Shown: positions 17,172 to 25,618 of the stretch, one piece after another
Position numbering within the stretch: position 1 is the first letter of the stretch
How the letters are laid out: the number at the start of each line of letters is the position of its first letter
The notes under the pieces: generated by a model
What the model was told of the DNA's origin: nothing
Databases searched by the model: none
Seen by the model: only the letters and a program-made list of their open reading frames with translations
Position numbers and translations under genes: made by a program
Assembly (NCBI RefSeq): GCF_000745425.1
Contig: NZ_JQJH01000028.1
Location: 1 to 35,305, forward strand
DNA length: 35,305 bases
Direction: 5' to 3'
Source of the DNA: Beijerinckia mobilis
Lineage (GTDB): Bacteria > Pseudomonadota > Alphaproteobacteria > Rhizobiales > Beijerinckiaceae

Positions 17172-18596
17172 TTAGAGAACTTTCCCGGGGTTGAGAAGAC
17201 CTTGCGGATCGAGCGCTTGTTTGATGGCGCGCATGACGTCGAGCGCCACTGGATCTTTCACACTCGGCAAAAGGGCGCGTTTCAATTGGCCGATACCGTG
17301 TTCGGCCGAGATGGAGCCATGATATTTCGCGACAATGGCATGGACGATCGTATTCACCTCATCCCAGCGGTCGAGAAATTCCTGCTTGTCGGCGCCAACG
17401 GGCTGGGAAATATTGCAATGGATATTGCCATCACCGACATGGCCGAAGGGTACTGGCCGGGCGCCAGGTACTTTTTCCGCCAAAGTGGCTTCGACTTCGG
17501 AGAGAAAGTCCGGAATATCGGCGATCGGAACGGAAACATCATGTTTGATTGATCCGCCCTCGCGCCCCTGAACTTCGGAAAGCAATTCGCGCAAACGCCA
17601 GAAAGCATCACGCTGGGCAAGCGTGGCCGCGACGGCGGCATCTTCGATCAGTCCCTTTTCCATCGCGCCTTGGAGAATGCGCAGGAGAATGTCGTCGAGG
17701 CCCTCTGTCTGTGGGCTGGCGAGTTCAATCAGGACATACCACAAATGGGTCTTCGCAAGCGGATCCTGATTGCCGTGCGTATGTTTCAGGACGAAATCAA
17801 TGCCGATGCGGGGAATTAATTCGAAGGCGATGATAGAGCCTCCGGCCTCATTGCGCGTGAAGGTGAGAAGATCGACAGCCGCGCGGGGATCGGCAAGGCC
17901 GATGAGAGCGGTGGCGCGCGAACGGGGCTTTGGGAAAAGCTTGAGGACAGCGGCAGTAATGATGCCGAGTGTCCCTTCCGATCCGATGAAGATATCCTTG
18001 AGATCATATCCGGTATTGTCTTTTTTCAACTTGGAAAGGTCATGCAGAATACGGCCGTCCGCGAGAACCACCTCGATCCCGAGAACCAGAGCCCGCGCAT
18101 TGCCATAAGCGATGACATTGGTGCCGCCGGCATTGGTCGCCAGATTACCTCCGATCGTGCAGGATCCCTCGGAAGCGAGAGAAAGAGGGAACAACCGGTC
18201 TGCGGCATCGGCTGCCTCCTGCACGGCAGCCAGTGTCATACCCGCCTCGACCGTCATCGTATCGGAATGCAGGTCGACTTCCCGTAAGCGGTCGAGCCGC
18301 GTCAGCGACAAGACGAGAGGCTTGGTTCCGGCAATTGGAATTTGTCCCCCCACGAGACCGGTATCACCGCCTTGCGGAACCACGGCGATTCCTGCCTCGG
18401 CACTCAGTTTGAGAATGCAAGCGACTTCCTGCGTGGTGGAGGGACGCACGACAGCGAGCGCGGCGCCATGAAACAACCCGCGTGGCTCCTGGAGATAGGC
18501 GGCCATATCGACCGGCTCGGTCAGGACATGGGTCTCGCCAAGCACGGCGCGCAGGCGGATGATGAAATCTCTATCGGAGACGGAAAGTCTATCCAT
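17172..18596 (-). CDS. FAD-linked D-2-hydroxyacid dehydrogenase (GlcD / D-2-hydroxyglutarate dehydrogenase type)
   Basis: Protein of 474 residues. FAD-binding type 4 domain at about 42-220 with PQGGDTGLVGG (74-84), SEGSCTIGGNLATNAGG near 142-157 and GSEGTLGIIT near 210-219. The C-terminal FAD-oxidase domain carries HVGDGNIH near 395 and ISAEHGIG near 438, the metal and substrate binding signatures of the D-lactate/D-2-hydroxyglutarate group. It oxidises a D-2-hydroxyacid to the keto acid, passing electrons to an acceptor. The full-length single-chain form fits D-2-hydroxyglutarate or D-lactate dehydrogenase better than GlcD of the three-subunit glycolate oxidase. The exact substrate cannot be read. 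The start ATG at 18596 has no strong ribosome site. Confidence 0.87.
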   Translation of the reverse strand: MDRLSVSDRDFIIRLRAVLGETHVLTEPVDMAAYLQEPRGLFHGAALAVVRPSTTQEVACILKLSAEAGIAVVPQGGDTGLVGGQIPIAGTKPLVLSLTRLDRLREVDLHSDTMTVEAGMTLAAVQEAADAADRLFPLSLASEGSCTIGGNLATNAGGTNVIAYGNARALVLGIEVVLADGRILHDLSKLKKDNTGYDLKDIFIGSEGTLGIITAAVLKLFPKPRSRATALIGLADPRAAVDLLTFTRNEAGGSIIAFELIPRIGIDFVLKHTHGNQDPLAKTHLWYVLIELASPQTEGLDDILLRILQGAMEKGLIEDAAVAATLAQRDAFWRLRELLSEVQGREGGSIKHDVSVPIADIPDFLSEVEATLAEKVPGARPVPFGHVGDGNIHCNISQPVGADKQEFLDRWDEVNTIVHAIVAKYHGSISAEHGIGQLKRALLPSVKDPVALDVMRAIKQALDPQGLLNPGKVL

Positions 18597-18631
18597 GATT
18601 ATTGATTACGCTTTTAGCCGACAACAACGTG

Positions 18632-19840
18632 CTAATCCCGCCAGGGTGCCATTGCGCGATAAAGTTCTGATGTTTTCTTGACCATTTCATCTTGCGAAAA
18701 TTCGTGCCTTGCATGAATAGACGCGCGCAGGCGTAGTTTTTCCCTCAATCCGGGGTCGATCAGTGTCCTTAATCGATCGGCAAGCGCCGGTGCATCGTTG
18801 AATGGGATTGTAAAGCCGGTTTCTCCCTCGATGATCTGCTGCGTGGCACCGCCGGTTCTGGTCCTGATCGGTATGCAGCCGCATGCCATCGCTTCGGCAA
18901 TAACTAATGCGAAGCCTTCATGGCGGCTTGGCAAAAGTGCGATATCGGAGGCCCAGAAGACGTCGCGAAAGTCCTGATCGGGCATGAATCCAAGGAAACG
19001 AAATGCATGCGCATCATTTTCGTCGTTGAACGCATAGCTCTTGATTTCATCGGCTTGATCGCCTGAACCGACGAACAGGCAGATGAAATTCGCGTTTACG
19101 TTTTGGCTGCGCAGGAGACGCAGCGCATCGATCACGACGTCATGTCCTTTGACGAAATTCAGACGCGCGGCGAGCACACAGACAATCCAGTCATCAGCGA
19201 GCCCAAGAATATTGCGTGCCTGCGCGCGTTGCGACGCCGTTGGGGGATGAAAGAATTTTGTGTCAATGCCATTGGTAATGTAAGCGATACGCTTTGGGCT
19301 GATGTGACAGTCATTTATGTAGAAATCACCAATCTCTTTGGAGATCGCGATGAATTTGCGAGGCTGAAATATATGGGTCAATACCCAGTAGAGCAGCTTC
19401 GACTGCCACGAAAAGCGTTTCTCCTGCGTTTTGATATTGGATGTCAGAAGCGAGGGATGATAATTGGCGACGACTGGAACGCCTGTCAGGAAAGAGACGA
19501 TCATGGCGAGCGGAAGCTGTGAGAGCCCTTGTGGGCTTATGACACTTATACGCCATTGCTTGACCGTCCTGACAAGATGATTGATCAGTTTCCCCGATGG
19601 CCTGGCGGCTTCCATTGCCTCGTCGACGGCCCAATCCCTGACGCAACGCCTTATCCGCTCGTATCGTGTCGCTGAACCGTAATATTGAGTGACTGAACCG
19701 GAATAAATATAGGCCTCATCACCACGGGCCGAGAGACCTTCGACCAGGGTCTGACAATAAGACGCTACTCCATCGTTGCAATCCACGCGCTTCAGTAGAA
19801 AGAGAATTGTAGCGTAAGGTGACGAAACGGCTCGTTCCAA
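18632..19840 (-). CDS. GT4-family glycosyltransferase
   Basis: Protein of 402 residues with a GT-B fold. The N-terminal acceptor half has the opening strand ATILFLLKRVDCNDGVASY and the C-terminal half has TNGIDTKFFHP (189-199), FLGFMPDQ (282-289) and the E-x7-E motif EGFALVIAE (308-316) that contacts the sugar nucleotide. It moves a sugar from a nucleotide donor to a growing glycan at the cytoplasmic membrane. The start is a TTG at 19840 with GGAGA about 9 bases upstream. It lies 50 bases after the flippase-like gene on the same strand, so the two are likely co-transcribed. Donor and acceptor unknown. Confidence 0.88.
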   Translation of the reverse strand: MERAVSSPYATILFLLKRVDCNDGVASYCQTLVEGLSARGDEAYIYSGSVTQYYGSATRYERIRRCVRDWAVDEAMEAARPSGKLINHLVRTVKQWRISVISPQGLSQLPLAMIVSFLTGVPVVANYHPSLLTSNIKTQEKRFSWQSKLLYWVLTHIFQPRKFIAISKEIGDFYINDCHISPKRIAYITNGIDTKFFHPPTASQRAQARNILGLADDWIVCVLAARLNFVKGHDVVIDALRLLRSQNVNANFICLFVGSGDQADEIKSYAFNDENDAHAFRFLGFMPDQDFRDVFWASDIALLPSRHEGFALVIAEAMACGCIPIRTRTGGATQQIIEGETGFTIPFNDAPALADRLRTLIDPGLREKLRLRASIHARHEFSQDEMVKKTSELYRAMAPWRD

Positions 19841-19893
19841 GATGAAATCTCCGGCATACGCAAGGTATCATGCTCGTTCTGCATGCGTATTAT

Positions 19894-21234
19894 TCAGGCT
19901 TTGAAAACTCTCCTGATATCATCTTCATTGCATATCAATCTTGGAATGGAAGAGCCGAGAATCCCTCGTAGACCACCAAGAACAAGTATTAACCTGATGA
20001 CTGCGGTGAGGAAAATCGCCATTGCTGAGCCGTTTGGTCCGAACTGCGGAATGAGTGTGACCATGAAAATAACGACGGCAAGCAGGCATATGGCTTCGAA
20101 ATAGGTCACGATTTCTGGGCGTCCCGAGGCGCTGTAGATCTGATAGAAGATACGCGACGTGTGGCTGATGATGCCGGCGCCCAGCAAGATGCGAAAGGCA
20201 GTCACGGATTCTTCGAACTTCGGTCCATAGAAAATGCTGAGGATATAGGGCGCGAAGAGGCCGAGAAATAGCGCGGCGGAGCTGGTCACGACGCTGGTGA
20301 GACGTGCGGTTACGCCGACGATATCATTGATGGTTTCTTTGGGACGGCCAGCCACCGATGGAAACAGGACCGTGCTGATCGACGTGGGAATGACGGAAAG
20401 GACACCCGCCGCGCTGAGCGCGATCGTATAAATGCCGATGGCATGGGCATCAAGAAACCGGATCATGATGAATTGGTCGAGATAGCCTGAAATAGTACCG
20501 ATGAAATCAATACCGAAGAATCGTGCGCCGTAGAAAAACATCCGTTTCAGCGGTATCCAGTGGAATGGGGAGGCCGGCAGTAGAATAGGCCGCACACGCA
20601 GGAAAAGAATAAAAGCGATGAGGACTGTCGGAATAAGATAGCTGCTCGAGGCGGTGACTGGCGAAAGCGAGCCGGTGAGCCAAAATATCAGCAGTAGAAT
20701 AAGGGTGAAAATGCAATTCACGACACCCGTTATGCTGACGAAATTAAACTCGTTGTGGCTCTCGAGCACACCGATCAATATGCTCGACGTCACCCCGACG
20801 GGCACGAAAAACATCAGCATTTGGGCGACATGAATCGTATGCTCATCAAAATTTCTAAGGAAATAGGGCATGATGATCCAGCCGATGCCGATGCCCGTGA
20901 AGCCACTGATCCAGCCGAGTAACAATGCACTCCCAAAATAATGCGCTTTATTATCCGGGTCGGCTTTGATGTTATAAATCAGTGACATATGGAGCCCAAA
21001 ATCACAAATTCCGATAAGGGCGAAGACGCCGATGCCCAAAGCTGTCTGTATGCCTCGGCCAGTTGGTTCAAGAACCCATGCGGTCAGCATTCCCGTCAGC
21101 AGGTTGGTTGCCAGGGACAAGGTGCGCAGCGATGTTACGGTAAACATCGTATTGACGCGCTTGTTACGAAAAATGGCTGGCATTCCTTTCACGGTGCTCC
21201 AGTGGACTTGAAGATCTGGCCTTATGTGGGCCAC
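19894..21234 (-). CDS. polysaccharide flippase-like membrane protein (MATE/MOP superfamily)
   Basis: Protein of up to 446 residues with about 12 hydrophobic helices. The pattern of the first helices (SLRTLSLATNLLTGMLTAWVL ... GRGIQTAL) and the central FFGIDFIGTISGYLDQFIMIRF match the Wzx/PST group of lipid-linked sugar flippases. It probably moves a polysaccharide unit across the inner membrane together with the following glycosyltransferase. The start is uncertain: GTG at 21234 gives the longest form; ATG at 21183 has AAAGGA too close, and neither site is convincing. By eye, base composition is less GC-rich than the neighbours, which fits horizontal gain. Confidence 0.8.
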   Translation of the reverse strand: MAHIRPDLQVHWSTVKGMPAIFRNKRVNTMFTVTSLRTLSLATNLLTGMLTAWVLEPTGRGIQTALGIGVFALIGICDFGLHMSLIYNIKADPDNKAHYFGSALLLGWISGFTGIGIGWIIMPYFLRNFDEHTIHVAQMLMFFVPVGVTSSILIGVLESHNEFNFVSITGVVNCIFTLILLLIFWLTGSLSPVTASSSYLIPTVLIAFILFLRVRPILLPASPFHWIPLKRMFFYGARFFGIDFIGTISGYLDQFIMIRFLDAHAIGIYTIALSAAGVLSVIPTSISTVLFPSVAGRPKETINDIVGVTARLTSVVTSSAALFLGLFAPYILSIFYGPKFEESVTAFRILLGAGIISHTSRIFYQIYSASGRPEIVTYFEAICLLAVVIFMVTLIPQFGPNGSAMAIFLTAVIRLILVLGGLRGILGSSIPRLICNEDDIRRVFKA

Positions 21235-22326
21235 ACTGAGGGAATTTTACAGAGCTTTGGCTGTGTTTAGGGCGGCTGAATGGACCATGAATTGTTCGCT
21301 TTTCTATTGACTTAAAATTATAGAGGGGAGTTCTTCTCAGAATTTCTTTGCGCAACTGGTATCAACATCGTTTAAGTCCTCGTCAAGCCATGAACAATGT
21401 CTAGATAACTGCATGATCGGCGAAGTTCCAGTACCCCGATGTCCGGCGCAGGACTTTACACAACTGACTTCGACTTTTATCAAACCGTATTGGGTCCGAT
21501 CGGCGGGGATCGATGAGGTTTGGCGAAAATCCGCTGAGTTTCCGAAAGTATAATAGATTATCATGCAGAGGCTCCGGATAATACCCAGGCGAGCGATGAA
21601 TTTACGTTCATTTATTATGTATTAAGGTTACTGAACGATTCATCGCCAAGACGGTGTATTTTTCCGGCTTGCTGCAAATTTTGATGTCCGCCATAGGGGC
21701 TTTACCGCCGCTCAGCGCTTTTGCGAGAAGCAACGGCGATGATAGTTAGTCCATAGACTTTTACTCAGTGTTTGTCGAAGAGGCTCGTCAGCTCGTGGTT
21801 GGAGCCTTTCATGAAATCGTGAATGTAGATGCCGCAGGTTTGGAGCCCTTCTTCCAGCCGGTCAAGACCTGTGCTGCGGAAATAATCTCAATCTTTCGGG
21901 TAGCAGCGTGATCACAATGGTGGATCTCGCCGTAATTATCCCCCTTTCTGTTGTGGAAGGGTTTGAGGGATATGGTTTCGATCCTGTACCGAATGCAGCT
22001 TGCGTCGTTGCCTCCGTAAACGCACTCGGTTGAAACGGCGTACAATGAGATTGGCCATGGACCGGCCGCTCCTCCGTTCAGGTTGGGTATAACCACGGGA
22101 GAAGCAAGGGTTTCATGCCGGAAAAATTGTCCTGCTTCTCGTCTCGGCGTCAGGGGCTGTGTGGCATTTAGGTATGGCCCTTGCTTCAAAGACTTTCAGC
22201 CAAAGCATGAAGCTCATGGTTCCGATGGCAGGTTTTGATGCCGTGCTCCGCATGGAACCTTCCATTCAGGATCCGGCATCGCTCCTGCTTCGGCCTCTTG
22301 CCACAAGCCTTGACAGGACGAAGGTC
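21235..22326. other. 1.1-kb stretch without an intact gene
   Basis: AT-richer than its surroundings. It contains the decayed reading frame at 21765-22120 and otherwise no convincing gene. Likely the remains of a larger polysaccharide locus. Confidence 0.5.
21765..22120 (-). pseudogene. frameshifted gene remnant, family not recognised
   Basis: On the minus strand a frame reads SPVVIPNLNGG, then YAVSTECVYGGNDASC, IRYRIETISLKPFHNRKGDN and YGEIHH. At about 21895-21905 coding character passes to another frame reading DYFRSTGLDRLEEGLQTCGI, then YIHDFMKGSNHELTSLFDKH and a stop at 21765. Both parts look protein-like, neither has a start, and they need a frameshift to join. The VVIPNLNGG piece resembles the first strand of family-2 glycosyltransferases, but is too short to name the gene. 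Its position next to a flippase and glycosyltransferase fits a polysaccharide locus. Confidence 0.35.
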
Positions 22327-22989
22327 ATGAAAGTCTTGTTCATGTGCGGCTATTTGCCAGAAGCGGTGCAAAAGTGCGAAGGCGATTGGCGCGATTATCA
22401 CGACGCCGCGCTTTTTTGCCAGGCGGTTCGGACTGGCGAATTCGAACATCCCTTTGCCATTCACACGCAAAAAGAGCCGGTTCGGGTGCAGGAAAAAAAT
22501 GTCGGTGTTGCCCGACGGGCCTTTGGACGTTTCATCGAACGCCGCATCACTGAAGAGGTCTCCTGGCCGTCTCCGGTCCTCGTGCCTATGCCGTCCGAGG
22601 AGGCGGTGATCGGCGTGGGAACATTCCGCTCCTGGTTCATGTTGAACGAAGCCATGGCGCCGACCGAGCTGAAACTTTCTCCCGTCGACGCTCTGTTCTG
22701 GCGAGAAACACCCCCGAAAAACATTTTGGACGCGGGACAGGAGCTTTTGCCGGCGCTAGCGCCTGAACTTATCTGTGATTTTCCGCTGCGTGGTCAGGCC
22801 GTCGTTCTGATCGATGATCTCGTGTCCAGCGGCACAACCTTGCTGGCGGCGCGGGATTGCCTTCAGAGAGAAGGTGCTGCCGTTCTTGGGGCAATCGTGT
22901 GCGGGAAAGTGATCCATGATTTCAAGACGCCGGCCTTCGGGCGTCAGGAGTTCTGGGTCGACGATGATGTCGCGGCCAGTCCTTCGTGA
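22327..22989 (+). CDS. orphan phosphoribosyltransferase-fold protein
   Basis: Protein of 220 residues. The clear motif is VVLIDDLVSSGTTLLAA (159-175), the PRPP-binding loop of type I phosphoribosyltransferases: two acidic residues then SSGTT. Upstream is an unfamiliar N-terminal region (MKVLFMCGYLPEAV...DWRDYHDAALFCQAVRTGEF) and VLVPMPSEEAV (84-94), which could be the family strand before the hood. It resembles ComF-type domains only in general plan: I see no zinc cysteines. The ATG at 22327 follows GAAGG; a longer frame from 22159 has no coding character upstream. Its substrate is not readable. Confidence 0.7.
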   Translation: MKVLFMCGYLPEAVQKCEGDWRDYHDAALFCQAVRTGEFEHPFAIHTQKEPVRVQEKNVGVARRAFGRFIERRITEEVSWPSPVLVPMPSEEAVIGVGTFRSWFMLNEAMAPTELKLSPVDALFWRETPPKNILDAGQELLPALAPELICDFPLRGQAVVLIDDLVSSGTTLLAARDCLQREGAAVLGAIVCGKVIHDFKTPAFGRQEFWVDDDVAASPS

Positions 22990-23121
22990 CACTCTTTGCC
23001 CGAACGAGAAAAGCGCGGGGTTTACAAAGCTATGGAACCGCCAAAGGGATCCATTCAAGTCGAAATGCTCCCTCTGGGTGATCAAGCAATCGCCATTGGC
23101 GAAACTCTATAAAGGTCGGTC

Positions 23122-23361
23122 ATGGAAGAACAAACGGATGCCTATTCGGTCGATCAGGCGGATCAGGAAACGATTCTCATACGCCATTGCGCGGAGGCCC
23201 ATCGCTATGCCTTCTTCATTGTCACGCAGGATGGACGCCGCATGCTCGGCGATGGCGTGACGATCGGCAATAATGCGACAGCCAATGATGGAGCTGATTT
23301 TGCCGGGGAAGCCCGGCTCTTCGCGGAAGCCGCTGCGCGCGAGCGCAATCTGATCGATTGA
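23122..23361 (+). CDS. small hypothetical protein (79 residues)
   Basis: Short acidic protein with no signal peptide or membrane helix. An AAAGGTCGG ribosome site precedes the ATG at 23122, and codon use resembles the neighbouring genes. It follows the phosphoribosyltransferase-like gene after about 130 bases on the same strand. I do not recognise a family; residues such as YAFFIVTQDGRRMLGDGVTI suggest a compact alpha/beta fold. Confidence 0.5.
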   Translation: MEEQTDAYSVDQADQETILIRHCAEAHRYAFFIVTQDGRRMLGDGVTIGNNATANDGADFAGEARLFAEAAARERNLID

Positions 23362-23428
23362 CCTTCCGCGTGGAATGGAAGCGGCGCTCCGGATGAAGGG
23401 CGCTCTGCCTCGAACGCCGCTCTCCCGT

Positions 23429-23794
23429 TCAACCGATGTAATTCTGGATGATATCGCCGAGAATCCGATTGATATCATGCATGGAATCGGTTGAAAATTC
23501 AGTAATTTTGCTGCTCGTCGCCTTGTCGGTCAAAAAGAACTTGTCGTGATCGACGACGATCATCTTGCCTGTGATTTTGAACGGAATAACCAACGGGTCT
23601 TTCAACGGCCGTGTAATAGTGAAGCTGCCACTGACCACGCCGGTCGCGGTATCGGCCTCCGGCTCATTAACCACAAGGCCGAATTTCGGGCCGATCTGGT
23701 CTTTGATCATGCCGTCCAGCGCATCGGCCCATTTGAAGAAACTCGCGAAATCCGTGCGGGCCTTGGTGATGAGTGCTTCCGGTGTATCCGACAT
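23429..23794 (-). CDS. conserved-looking hypothetical protein (121 residues)
   Basis: Soluble protein with a helical start (EALITKARTDFASFFKWADALDGMI), a run of beta strands (GVVSGSFTITRPLKDPLVIPFKITGKMIVV) and a helical end. GAGAGGCAGAAAG precedes the ATG at 23794. No catalytic motif is visible and I do not recognise the family. It converges with the 79-residue gene. Confidence 0.6.
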   Translation of the reverse strand: MSDTPEALITKARTDFASFFKWADALDGMIKDQIGPKFGLVVNEPEADTATGVVSGSFTITRPLKDPLVIPFKITGKMIVVDHDKFFLTDKATSSKITEFSTDSMHDINRILGDIIQNYIG

Positions 23795-24235
23795 TCTTTC
23801 TGCCTCTCATTTGTCTCTTCAAGGGGTGCCTGATGAAGGCGCCGGCTTTTCAAAGAGACTTTTCGTTGTTGGAGAACTCCTTGGTTGGAGCCCGAATTTG
23901 CGCTGATTTTTAGAGTCATTTCGTCTTGAGGGGAATGACGGAACGACTCGAAAGATTTGAAAGTGCTGTTGTTTTTTGTGAGGGATACGGAAACCGCCGA
24001 AGGCACGTTGAGGAAGGTTATGCAGAGCTAGGCGAATATGTTCTGTGCCAATGGGTGAGCAAAGGATGAGGATGCGGCGCGTTCGAGCCTTGTCGACCAT
24101 CGTGAGCGAAGAGCGACTTCATAGCAAGGCTGAAGCCAATTGAGCCGGGAAGACGCGCTCAATATAGGCTGAAAGCGTGCTAGAAGCGCGCCTGCATGTG
24201 GAGATTCGTTTCATTCCATTCTGGAGGCTGGCACT
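23795..24235. other. 440-base gene-free stretch before ubiG
   Basis: Neither strand shows a supported gene. It must hold the promoters of ubiG and of the divergent 121-residue gene. I recognise no operator or structured element. Confidence 0.5.
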
Positions 24236-24997
24236 ATGACCGAAGACAAGGCGCAGGGCTCGACGGTCGATGCCGAAGATGTCGCGCGGTTCGATCGTGT
24301 CGGTGAGGAATGGTGGGATCCGAAAGGGAAAATGGCTGCCCTCCATGCCTTCAACCCGGTTCGCATTGGCTATTTGCGCGATCTCCTGTGCCGCCATTTT
24401 CCTCAGGAGAACGGGCGGCCGCGCGACCGCCGGGCGGAAGAGCCGCTCGCAGGACTGCGTCTTCTGGATATTGGCTGCGGGGCGGGGCTGCTTGCGGAAC
24501 CGCTGGCCCGGCTTGGTGCCATTGTGACGGCGATCGACCCGGCGCCCCGGAATATTGAGGTTGCACGGGCTCATGCAGCAAAATCCGGACTTTCGATCGA
24601 TTATCGTTGTCAACGCGTCGAAGATTTATCGCCGGATGTTTCCTTCGACGCGGTGCTGACGATGGAAGTTCTGGAACATGTCGCCGATGTTCCTGAATTT
24701 TTGAGCAGAGCGTCGGCATTGGTCAGGCCCGGTGGCCTTCTTGTGGCTGCGACCCTGAACCGGACTTTAAAGAGCTTTGCCCTGGCGATTGTCGGCGCTG
24801 AATATATTTTGCGCTGGGTCGAGCCGGGGACGCATGATTGGCGTCAATTCATTACCCCAGATGAATTAACGCGGATGGTTCGCGCCAATGGTCTGAGTGT
24901 CATTGATCGGACCGGTGCGGTCTATGATCCATTGCGCGGACAATGGCGGCTTTCACATAATCTTGATATCAACTACATGCTTGCGGCACGCCGTTAA
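24236..24997 (+). CDS. ubiG: ubiquinone biosynthesis O-methyltransferase
   Basis: SAM-dependent methyltransferase of 253 residues that performs both O-methylations in ubiquinone synthesis. The N-terminal signature EDVARFDRVGEEWWDPKGKM...LHAFNPVR (14-43) is typical of UbiG. The SAM-binding motif LLDIGCGAGLL lies at 76-86, and the post-motifs AVLTMEVLEHV and RPGGLLVAATLNRT follow. The end GAVYDPLRGQWRLSHNLDINYMLAA also matches the family. Starts at the ATG at 24236. Length is normal for alphaproteobacteria. It stands alone here. Confidence 0.93.
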   Translation: MTEDKAQGSTVDAEDVARFDRVGEEWWDPKGKMAALHAFNPVRIGYLRDLLCRHFPQENGRPRDRRAEEPLAGLRLLDIGCGAGLLAEPLARLGAIVTAIDPAPRNIEVARAHAAKSGLSIDYRCQRVEDLSPDVSFDAVLTMEVLEHVADVPEFLSRASALVRPGGLLVAATLNRTLKSFALAIVGAEYILRWVEPGTHDWRQFITPDELTRMVRANGLSVIDRTGAVYDPLRGQWRLSHNLDINYMLAARR

Positions 24998-25197
24998 GAT
25001 AGATTTATTGCATTAGAGTAAGTCAAATCTGGTGCTTATCTGGTAAAGATACTTTTGGCGCTGGCATAAATGTTAATGTTACCAAGTCTTGGCAGACTTT
25101 ATGGAAGCGGTTAAGCAGAGAAAGGTCGATCAATCTGAATGGTATATCCATGGGATTGATCCACCATGACTTCTTTTTCGTCAAATTCGGATCTCTG

Positions 25198-25422
25198 ATG
25201 ACCAAAATTCTGCTTGCTTCCATCCTTCTTGTCAGCTCGACACAAGCTTTTGCTTTCAGCCGTGCGGAACAGACACGTGCATGCCGGCCGGATGCCGAAC
25301 GTCTTTGCAACCGTTTCATCCCCGATGTTGCGAATGTCACGCATTGCATGAGGCATTTCTATTCGAAGCTGAGCCCGGAATGCCAGCGCATGTTCGGCCA
25401 TCAGCACCACCGCCGGGGATAA
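25198..25422 (+). CDS. small secreted four-cysteine protein
   Basis: Protein of 74 residues. A signal peptide (MTKILLASILLVSSTQAFA) is probably cut after residue 19. The mature part has Cys29, 37, 50 and 62 in the pattern CRPDAERLC...CMRHFYSKLSPEC, which recalls the Cys-rich GLG1-type repeat found in small periplasmic proteins of alphaproteobacteria, and ends in a His-rich tail. The frame extends to an ATG at 25150, but the signal peptide places the start at 25198. Function unknown; it probably forms two disulphides in the periplasm. Confidence 0.65.
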   Translation: MTKILLASILLVSSTQAFAFSRAEQTRACRPDAERLCNRFIPDVANVTHCMRHFYSKLSPECQRMFGHQHHRRG

Positions 25423-25449
25423 GGTCCGAAGCTCCATGTATCCGTCCGT

Positions 25450-25492
25450 CAGGCGGATCGGGAGAATCTTCTGACAGGTCCGCCTGTCAGAA
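25450..25492 (+). promoter_or_regulatory. two mutually exclusive RNA stems (terminator or attenuator candidate)
   Basis: TTCTGACAGG (25469-25478) pairs perfectly with CCTGTCAGAA (25483-25492) around a 4-base loop. An upstream CAGGCGGA (25450-25457) pairs perfectly with TCCGCCTG (25479-25486), which overlaps that stem. Only one can form at a time. It lies between the secreted protein gene and the DUF72 gene. No U run follows. Confidence 0.45.
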
Positions 25493-25618
25493 TGGGCCAT
25501 GCAAAGCCGCTTTTCCAGAAAAAACCTGCTTACCCTTAGCGGATAAGGCCATTGTGAGGGGACATTTTTCAGGCTGCCGCATTCTTCCCGCGTGAGCATT
25601 GCAGCATGTGGGAAAACC

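Noticed and set aside
21337-21564. 75-residue frame in the gene-poor stretch
   Set aside because: No ribosome site and no protein-like pattern; treated as chance.
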